From: Archangium primigenium
GTDB taxonomy: Bacteria > Myxococcota > Myxococcia > Myxococcales > Myxococcaceae
Length of the DNA stretch: 64,000 bases
Direction: 5' to 3'
Assembly: GCF_016904885.1 (NCBI RefSeq)
Contig: NZ_JADWYI010000001.1
Span: forward strand, 1,488,001 to 1,552,000
Position numbers and translations under genes: made by a program
Notes under the pieces: model-generated
Told to the model about the DNA's origin: nothing
The model's input: only the letters and a program-made list of their open reading frames with translations
Databases searched by the model: none
Shown: piece after piece, positions 58,294 to 64,000 of the stretch
Layout: the number at the start of each line of letters is the position of its first letter
Position numbering within the stretch: position 1 is the first letter of the stretch

Positions 58294-60177
58294 ATGCGCG
58301 TTGCTCGGGATGTGAGAGGGATTGCTGGGGGCTTCCGGAAGGCCCTGGGGCTGACGTTGGGCCTGGCGTTGGGGTGCTCGGGCGCGCAGGAGGCGCGGCC
58401 GGTGTACGAGGGCGAGCTGCGCATGTTCTCCGTGGACCACGCGGACGGCTCGCACCGCATGGGCTATGGCCTGCAGACGGCGGACGGGCGGAGCTTCGAG
58501 CTGTCGTTCGACGGCGAGCCGACGGCCCACCCCGGCGACCGCGTCATCATCCAGGCCGAGCGCGCGGATGCGCTCGCGAGCGGCCAGCCCGGTCAGGTGG
58601 GTGAGCGGCTGCAGGTGCACGCACTCGAGGTGGTGAAGTCCACGTCGGACCTGGTGACGTCCCAGGACGCGCTGGTGAGTGGCACGCCCCGCACGGTGCG
58701 CGTGGCCATCCTCCCGCTGGTGTTCCCCGGCACCACGGCGCGCATCGACACGACCACGTCGCGCCAGCGCCTGGACACGGTGGCCGCGTACTACAAGGAA
58801 CTGTCCTACGGCGCGTGGACGGTGCAGGGCGACGCGCTGGCGCCGCTGAACGTGGCCAAGCCGGCCAACTGCAACCTGGACACCATCGCCAACGCCGCGC
58901 GGGCGGCGGCCAAGGCCGCGGGCCGGGACCTCAGCGTCTACGCGCACGTGGGCTTCGTCATCCCCAACAACCCGGGCTTCACCGACTGTGCCTGCGGCCT
59001 CGCCTGGGTGGGCCGGCCCCCGGCGGCGGGCAACGCGTTCGGTGACGGCAGCCTCTACACCTGCACGGACCCCAACGCCTTCGCGCACGAGTTCGGCCAC
59101 GGCTTCGGCCTGGGGCACGCGTCCACGGCGCGCTGTGGCACGGGCTCGGCCTACAAGGCCAACCCCTACTCGGCCTGTCCTCCGGACGAGTACGGCAACG
59201 CCTTCAACACCATGGGCGGCGGCCTGGGGCACATGAACGCCTTCCAGAAGTCCACCATGCTGTGGCTGGACAAGTGCAACAACGTGCGCGTCTCGCGCGA
59301 TGCCACGTATGACCTGGTGCCCATCCAGAGCGCGTCCAACGGCATCCAGTCCCTGCAGGTCCCCACGGGCGACACGGTGGACGGCAAGCCCCTGTACTTC
59401 TGGGTGGAGTACCGCAACCCGGCGCGCGCCTCGTTCAACGCGGGCCCGAGCGGCGCTCCCGAGAAGGACACCGGCGTGCACATCGACGTGGCGCAGGACT
59501 TCCGCTCCACCTCCGGCAACCGCAACCCGCTGCTCCTGGACATGGCGCCCAACTACCCCAACACCCACCGCGATCCCCGCCTCACCGCGGGCCGCACCTT
59601 CCAGGATCCCAACGGCCGCGTGAGCATCTCCGTGCTGTCGCAGTCGGCGGACAAGGCCTCCGTGCGCGTCACCTTCCCGGGCGGCGGCTCCGGCACCAAC
59701 ACGTGCAGTGACGGCACGGTGCCCGGCGGCGGCACGACGCCTCCGCCCTCGGGTCCCCAGGACGGCAGCATCGTGAGCCTGACCGCGCAGCACAGCGGCC
59801 GGTGCATGGACGTGCCGGGCTCCAACACCGCCAGCGGCACGCAGCTGCAGCAGTGGGCCTGCAACGGCACCACCGCCCAGTCCTTCCGCCTCCAGGCGGC
59901 CAGCAACGGCGCCTTCAGCCTGGTCAACGTCAACAGCGGCAAGTGCCTGGACATCTCCAACTCCAGCACGGCGGACTTCGGCATCGTGCAGCAGTGGGAC
60001 TGCAACGGCACCGCCGCCCAGGCCTTCCGCCTGAACAGCAGCAATGGCGGCTACGCGCTGGCCAACGTCAACAGCGGCAAGTGCATCGACGTGCAGAACT
60101 CCTCGGTCGACGACGGCGCCAAGCTGGTCCAGTACGCCTGCCACGGCGGCGGCAACCAGACCTGGAACTTGCGGTAG
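58294..60177 (+). CDS. Secreted metzincin metalloprotease (M11-like) with ricin-type lectin domain
   Basis: 627 residues from ATG 58294. An N-terminal signal peptide resembles a lipoprotein (LGLALGCSG, Cys near 28). The protease domain has a full HExxHxxGxxH zinc motif, HEFGHGFGLGH at 265-275, and a Met-turn in FNTMGGGLGHM, so it is a metzincin of the gametolysin (M11) type. A Pro/Thr linker near 478 leads to a ricin-B/CBM13 beta-trefoil with three repeats (GRCMDVPGSN, GKCLDISNSS, GKCIDVQNSS) and QxW parts. The target is probably glycan-rich surfaces or prey cells. The upstream 145 nt is notably AT-rich for this window. It converges with the epoxide hydrolase gene across a strong hairpin. Confidence 0.9.
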   Translation: MRVARDVRGIAGGFRKALGLTLGLALGCSGAQEARPVYEGELRMFSVDHADGSHRMGYGLQTADGRSFELSFDGEPTAHPGDRVIIQAERADALASGQPGQVGERLQVHALEVVKSTSDLVTSQDALVSGTPRTVRVAILPLVFPGTTARIDTTTSRQRLDTVAAYYKELSYGAWTVQGDALAPLNVAKPANCNLDTIANAARAAAKAAGRDLSVYAHVGFVIPNNPGFTDCACGLAWVGRPPAAGNAFGDGSLYTCTDPNAFAHEFGHGFGLGHASTARCGTGSAYKANPYSACPPDEYGNAFNTMGGGLGHMNAFQKSTMLWLDKCNNVRVSRDATYDLVPIQSASNGIQSLQVPTGDTVDGKPLYFWVEYRNPARASFNAGPSGAPEKDTGVHIDVAQDFRSTSGNRNPLLLDMAPNYPNTHRDPRLTAGRTFQDPNGRVSISVLSQSADKASVRVTFPGGGSGTNTCSDGTVPGGGTTPPPSGPQDGSIVSLTAQHSGRCMDVPGSNTASGTQLQQWACNGTTAQSFRLQAASNGAFSLVNVNSGKCLDISNSSTADFGIVQQWDCNGTAAQAFRLNSSNGGYALANVNSGKCIDVQNSSVDDGAKLVQYACHGGGNQTWNLR

Positions 60178-60185
60178 TTGGAGGG

Positions 60186-60234
60186 GAGGGGGACGCGGGG
60201 GTCCGCTCGGAGACGGGGCCCCCGCCGTCCTCTC
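60186..60234. terminator. Long GC hairpin between convergent genes
   Basis: A 16-nt arm at 60186-60201 and a 16-nt arm at 60219-60234 are complementary except two central positions, with a 17-nt loop. It sits between the protease stop (60177) and the epoxide hydrolase stop (60235), suited to terminate both transcripts, though no T tract is present. Confidence 0.5.
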
Positions 60235-61371
60235 CTACCGGAGCGCGCGGAAGAACGCGCGCACGTCGTCGAGGAAGAGCTGCGGCTCCTCGACGGCGGC
60301 GAAGTGCCCGCCCCGCGGCATTTCCGTGTAGCGCCGCAGGTCGTAGCGGTGCTCCAGCCAGGAGCGCGGGGCCTGGAGGATTTCCTTGGGGAAGAGGGCG
60401 GCGGCCGTGGGCACGCGCACCGGCTCGGTCAGGCCCGGCAGGCCCGCGCCAAAGGTCTCGTAGTAAAGGTTGGCGGCGCTCGCGATGCTGTTGGGCGCCC
60501 AGTAGAACATCAGGTTCGTCAGCAGCCAGTCCTTGGTGAAGCGGCGCTCCACGTCGCCGTCGCAGTCGCTCCAGGTGCGGAACTTCTCGACGATCCACGC
60601 CGCGAGCCCCGCCGGGGAGTCCGCCTGGGCGATGGCGAGCGACTGCGGCTTGGTGCCCTGCACGTGGGAATAGCCGGCCTCGTTCGCCTGGTGCGCGGCC
60701 ATGCGCTGGCCATACGCCTGGGCCTCGGCGCTCCGCTCCTGTCCCGGAGGCGGCCCGGCGAGCGGCATGTTGAGGTGGATGCCCGCCAGGTGGGCGCCAT
60801 GGTTGCGGCCCAGCTCCATGGTGACGATGGCGCCCCAGTCCCCGCCCTGCGCGCCGTAGCGCCCGTAGCCGAGCTCCCGCGTCATGAGCTGGTCGAACGC
60901 CGCCGCCACGCGCGTGGCGTTCCACCCGGGCTCGCGCGGCTTGCCGCCGAAGCCGTAGCCGGGCAGGGCGGGAATCACCACGTCGAAGGCATCCGCCGCG
61001 TCGCCTCCATGCGCGGCGGGGTCCGTCAGGGGGCCGATGAGGTGGTGGAACTCCAGGAGGGAGCCGGGCCACCCGTGGGTGAGCAGCAGCGGCAGGGGCG
61101 AGGGCCCCGTGCCGCGCACATGCCAGAAGTGGAGGTCCACCCCGTCCACCTCGCACAGGAACTGAGGCCAGCGGTTGAGCGCCGCCTCGTGCACGCGCCA
61201 GTCGTACTTGTGGCGCCAGTGCGCGCACAGCTCGCGCACGTAGGTGACGTCGGCGCCATGGGCCCAGGAGGCGCCAGGCAGCGGCTCCGCATAGCGCGTG
61301 GCGTCCAGACGGCGGTGGAGATCCGTGAGGACCTCCGGAGCGACCTCGATGCGATACGGGCGGGGCGGCAT
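60235..61371 (-). CDS. Epoxide hydrolase (microsomal type, alpha/beta hydrolase)
   Basis: 378 residues without a signal peptide. An N-terminal EHN domain (FLCEVDGVDLHFWHV region) is followed by the alpha/beta core: LLLTHGWPGS near 98 (oxyanion HGWP), and nucleophile Asp178 in GAQGGDWGA. Conserved Tyr and Trp in the cap and a late His in PRGGHFAAVEEPQLFLDDV near 357 complete the triad. It hydrolyses epoxides to diols. It is monocistronic, separated by 34 nt from the adenosine-deaminase-like gene upstream on the same strand. Confidence 0.92.
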   Translation of the reverse strand: MPPRPYRIEVAPEVLTDLHRRLDATRYAEPLPGASWAHGADVTYVRELCAHWRHKYDWRVHEAALNRWPQFLCEVDGVDLHFWHVRGTGPSPLPLLLTHGWPGSLLEFHHLIGPLTDPAAHGGDAADAFDVVIPALPGYGFGGKPREPGWNATRVAAAFDQLMTRELGYGRYGAQGGDWGAIVTMELGRNHGAHLAGIHLNMPLAGPPPGQERSAEAQAYGQRMAAHQANEAGYSHVQGTKPQSLAIAQADSPAGLAAWIVEKFRTWSDCDGDVERRFTKDWLLTNLMFYWAPNSIASAANLYYETFGAGLPGLTEPVRVPTAAALFPKEILQAPRSWLEHRYDLRRYTEMPRGGHFAAVEEPQLFLDDVRAFFRALR

Positions 61372-61405
61372 GGCGCGACTCCTCCTGAGCGACTGCGGGG
61401 TGGGG

Positions 61406-63010
61406 CTACTTCACGAACTGACTCTCGAAGGTGACCAGCTGCGTCTCCAGCTTCCACTGCAGCGCGGCGCGCTTGTGGGCCGAGAGGAACGCCTGGCAGC
61501 CGGCCGACGTGGCCTCCTGGCCGAGCGTGTCCTGGGCGCAGGCGCCCACCGGCTTGGTGAAGTCGTCGCGCTGGGCCCAGAGGCTGTCGCCCTCCACGAA
61601 GGCGTGCTGGAGGCTCGCGCGCGCCATGTGCTTGAGCACCGTGTAGTCGAGCTTCTGGTCCGTGAAGGCCGCCAGGTACTCCTGGGTGATGTCGCCGCGC
61701 AGGATGCCCGAGTCATCCGTGGCCAGGGCCACCGGCACCTTGTTGTTCAGGTAGGAGGCGAGCGGGTGCTTGTCTCCCGCCGCGCCGAGCAGCACGCGGT
61801 TGGACGTCAGGCAGATCTCCACCAGCACGCCCAGCTCGTGCATGTCGTTGAGCAGGTCCTGCGCGCCATCGCCGGCGGTCTCGCCCAGCACGTCCACGCC
61901 GTGGCCGATGCGCTCCGCGTGGGCCTTCTCCACGGCCTGGCGGATGTGGAAGCGCAGGTGCTGCTGGTCCTGCGACTTGAGCACCGCGGGGATGAGCTCA
62001 CCGGCGTGCAGCGAGATGTGGACCGTCTTGCGGCCCGCCGTCTGATCGTTGAAGTCGTCGAGCGTGCCCAGGGCGAACATCTCGTCCTCGTAGTAGGCGA
62101 GCGACTTCTCGTTCTCCTCGGGGGACACGAGGTTGACGCCCACCACCTGGGGCACGCGCTGGGCCAGCTCGTAGGCGTGCACCCACTGGCCGAACACGTT
62201 GGCGCGCTCCGCGGTGCGGTTGGCCGAGGACAGCAGGCGCAGCTCCACGTCACAGCCGGGGTCGGCCTGGGCCGTGTCACACTTGAGCAGCTCGCGCATG
62301 CCCTTGATCGTGGCGGCGATGCTGTCGGCCTGGCGGGTGAGGGAGGCCTGGAAGTCGGGCAGGGCGATGAGCTGCTCGCGCTTGGCCAGCAGCGTCGCCT
62401 TGTCCCAGGCGTCGCCGGGGCGGAAGAGCCCCTCGGCGAGCCGGCCGCCCGTGCTCGCGCCAAAGCCCTGCATCAGCTCCACGTACACCTGGTTCTGGTG
62501 CCCGGCGCGCGAGACGATGTCCGCGTAGCTGTCGTCGTTGCGCGAGTCGAGCTGCACCGCGCCGTACTTGCCGAAGGCGTCGAAGAAGTGCTGGTGGGCG
62601 TCGAGCAGCGGCCCCTGGAAGTTCTCCATGGACCAGGCGCCCAGCACGGCGTCGTGGAAGGCCGCGTCCTCCCACGCGCGCGACAGGGGCGTGGTGCCCG
62701 CGGCGCACGGGTTGCTGGCGACGTAGGTCGTCGTGTTCACGCACGCCCCGTCCTCGGCGCCCCACTGGATGAGCTTCTCGGTGGTGATGGCGCCCGAGGT
62801 GTGGCTGTGCAGGTCCGCGCCCTTGGGCATCTCGTAGAAGAAGTTGAGCATCGCCGAGGCGTTGCCGCGCAGCGACTCCAGGTGGTCGCGCACCGCGTCC
62901 TCGCGCACGGGCTCCGGCGCGGGCGCCGGCGGCGTGGGTTTGACATCTCCATTGCAGGCGTTGAGGCCCAGCGCCGCCAGAACTGCGAGTCCCAGGTTCT
63001 TGGTGTTCAT
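61406..63010 (-). CDS. Secreted adenosine deaminase-like lipoprotein (ADGF/CECR1 style)
   Basis: 534 residues from ATG 63010. A lipoprotein signal (LAVLAALGLNAC, Cys19) exports it. The amidohydrolase core has KGADLHSHTSGAI near 65 (two metal His), a HAGE motif near 340, RIGHGVDV near 370 and SNRVLLG near 409, and the catalytic-site ATDDSGI near 435. The large insertion between the N-terminal part and the core is typical of extracellular ADGF/CECR1 deaminases. It probably deaminates adenosine at the cell surface. This complements the intracellular purine-ring operon on the same strand, although they are not one transcript. Confidence 0.88.
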   Translation of the reverse strand: MNTKNLGLAVLAALGLNACNGDVKPTPPAPAPEPVREDAVRDHLESLRGNASAMLNFFYEMPKGADLHSHTSGAITTEKLIQWGAEDGACVNTTTYVASNPCAAGTTPLSRAWEDAAFHDAVLGAWSMENFQGPLLDAHQHFFDAFGKYGAVQLDSRNDDSYADIVSRAGHQNQVYVELMQGFGASTGGRLAEGLFRPGDAWDKATLLAKREQLIALPDFQASLTRQADSIAATIKGMRELLKCDTAQADPGCDVELRLLSSANRTAERANVFGQWVHAYELAQRVPQVVGVNLVSPEENEKSLAYYEDEMFALGTLDDFNDQTAGRKTVHISLHAGELIPAVLKSQDQQHLRFHIRQAVEKAHAERIGHGVDVLGETAGDGAQDLLNDMHELGVLVEICLTSNRVLLGAAGDKHPLASYLNNKVPVALATDDSGILRGDITQEYLAAFTDQKLDYTVLKHMARASLQHAFVEGDSLWAQRDDFTKPVGACAQDTLGQEATSAGCQAFLSAHKRAALQWKLETQLVTFESQFVK

Positions 63011-63302
63011 CCGGTGTGTGCACGCGGCGGGGTCGGTGCCGCGTGGCTCCCCTTTGCGGAAGGCCCCGCACCTTACGGGGCCCACACCGAGGGTCCGGAC
63101 GAATTCGCCAGAAGGATGTTCGGAAGGGGTGGTTCGTGCGCGCGCGACTGGAATTTCCCGTTGGGGATGGAGCGGGAGCGGCCCGCAAAAGAATCGGGGA
63201 GGAGCCGCCCCCAGCGACCCCTCCCCGACGGATGCCCTTTGCTCTCACTTCCCCCGAAGTGGTCCTGCCCCCGTTACAGCTCGGTTCCCGCTCTGAAAAT
63301 GT

Positions 63303-63392
63303 TCGCCCCGTCCCGCCCGTCCAACCCCGCCGCCCGTCCTGCCCCGCCCGTCCCGCCCCGCCCCGCCCGTCTTGCCCCGTCCGACCCGCCCT
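63303..63392. repeat. C-rich low-complexity tract (CCCGTCC-type units)
   Basis: About 90 nt of near-repeats such as CCCGTCCCGCCCCGCC, in the 545-nt gap 63011-63555. No gene supported there; the rest of the gap is GC-rich unique sequence. Confidence 0.6.
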
Positions 63393-63413
63393 GACTTCTT
63401 GCGTGAGTCCTAT

Positions 63414-63429
63414 AGCAGGGCGCGTGCCA
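63414..63429 (-). promoter_or_regulatory. Possible sigma-54 promoter
   Basis: On the - strand TGGCACGcgccCTGCT matches TGGCACG-N4-TTGCW at 15 of 16 positions with 10-nt GG-GC spacing. The nearest - strand gene downstream starts at 63010, giving a leader of about 390 nt containing the C-rich tract, so its target is doubtful. Confidence 0.45.
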
Positions 63430-63555
63430 GGGTCCGCGGGCCTGGCGAGGCTCCTGATTTCAAGGGGTTGGACGCGGCCCGGGCCGGAACCTGCCCCGGA
63501 GGGCAGTAAGAGTTACGGCGGCGGACGTTGGGCGGGGAAGAAGTTTCTCCAGTCT

Positions 63556-64000
63556 TCAGGGTGCGGGCGCGGGAGCGCAGCTGTCCTGGGGCCGGAAGGG
63601 CAGGGACCACAGCTCGTGGCCGTGCACCCCGTCATTGGCGATGAAGAAGACGTCCCAGCTCGAGCGGGCGAACAGGCGGGGCTCGGCGTCCTGCAGGTGG
63701 ATGGCCACCGCGTCGAGCGGCCAGGTGTTCTCCGCCGTGCCGTCGCTCGTCCAGGCCTGGTGGCCGAGGCCCGACACCCGCGCGGAGAAGAACAGGTGGT
63801 TCTGCAGGGCCACGAGGCCGCGGGGCTCGCCGCCTTCCGCGCCCGGCCGCAGGTCCACCACGAGCGTGGTGCCCACGGCGGTGCCGTCGCTCGTCCACAG
63901 CTCCCGGCCGCGCGCCTGGTCGTCCGCGCTGAAGTAGAGCCGCTCCCCGGCGACCACGAGCGACGCGGGCGAGGAGCCGGCCGGGCCCAGGGCGATGTCC
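63556..64000 (-). CDS. ELWxxDGT-repeat protein, C-terminal part (N-terminus beyond window)
   Basis: The open frame continues to the window's right edge and ends at 63556. About 147 residues are visible. It contains ELWTSDGTAVGTTLVVDL near the start and QAWTSDGTAENTW, then HGHELWSLPF, which is the ELWxxDGT repeat of large secreted myxobacterial proteins, usually preceded by several more copies. It probably forms a beta-propeller-like fold on the cell surface. It is cut by the edge, so signal peptide and repeat number are unknown. Confidence 0.85.
   Translation of the reverse strand, partial: DIALGPAGSSPASLVVAGERLYFSADDQARGRELWTSDGTAVGTTLVVDLRPGAEGGEPRGLVALQNHLFFSARVSGLGHQAWTSDGTAENTWPLDAVAIHLQDAEPRLFARSSWDVFFIANDGVHGHELWSLPFRPQDSCAPAPAP

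Overview
This 64 kb window is dense, very GC-rich bacterial chromosome, with third codon positions almost all G or C. Many genes overlap by 1 or 4 nt. It carries large sensor kinases, RCC1-propeller lipoprotein-like proteins, ELWxxDGT repeats, many lipoproteins and good sigma-54 promoter matches. This combination suggests a myxobacterium (Cystobacterineae such as Cystobacter, Archangium, Melittangium or Myxococcus relatives). That is an inference from gene style; there is no rRNA or tRNA in the window to confirm it.

Layout. 1-4394 (-): an AttEFGH-like exporter module (ABC ATPase, large FtsX-type permease, lipocalin-like AttH/CrtC protein cut by the left edge). 4446-8460: a Crp-family regulator divergent from a self-sufficient CYP102-type P450-reductase fusion, with a CRP-geometry operator between them. 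8476-13771: esterase, DUF3467 protein, secreted protein, hemF, and two membrane-anchored proteins. 13822-16168: ECF sigma factor, zinc-finger anti-sigma, a secreted protein, and a small basic protein behind a near-consensus sigma-54 promoter. 16288-20353: outer-membrane-barrel-like protein, then a CPA1 antiporter with an RCK plus cyclic-nucleotide-binding protein. 20497-28268: glycosidase-like lipoprotein, a six-cysteine lipoprotein next to a 45-nt poly-G tract, and two 14-unit RCC1 proteins. 28562-34133: small conserved protein, EamA exporter, HrcA, lipid kinase, HAD phosphatase and two lipoproteins. 34352-38457: an operon of site-2 protease, zinc-ribbon membrane protein and a RegB/RegA redox two-component pair. 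38543-42797: multi-PAS histidine kinase, SDR enzyme and divergent LysR regulator.

42941-50198 is the most unusual block: a three-gene unit encoding an MpaB/Lcp-type (DUF2236) oxygenase, a 7-TM protein resembling the PaxB/Pyr4 transmembrane terpene cyclases, and a 1783-residue fusion of pseudokinase, AAA ATPase, GAF and histidine kinase. The first two families both act on isoprenoid chains, so this may be a sensor-linked isoprenoid or meroterpenoid processing module.

50218-56828 (-) is a purine-ring catabolism operon: FAD monooxygenase, allB, alc, uraD, uraH, a DUF6986 aldolase-like protein and a glutathione peroxidase. No classical uricase is present; the FAD monooxygenase is the natural candidate for urate hydroxylation. 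56919-64000: AAA ATPase, secreted metzincin with a ricin-type lectin domain, epoxide hydrolase, secreted adenosine-deaminase-like lipoprotein, and the C-terminus of an ELWxxDGT-repeat protein cut by the right edge.

No IS element, prophage, CRISPR array, rRNA or tRNA gene was seen.
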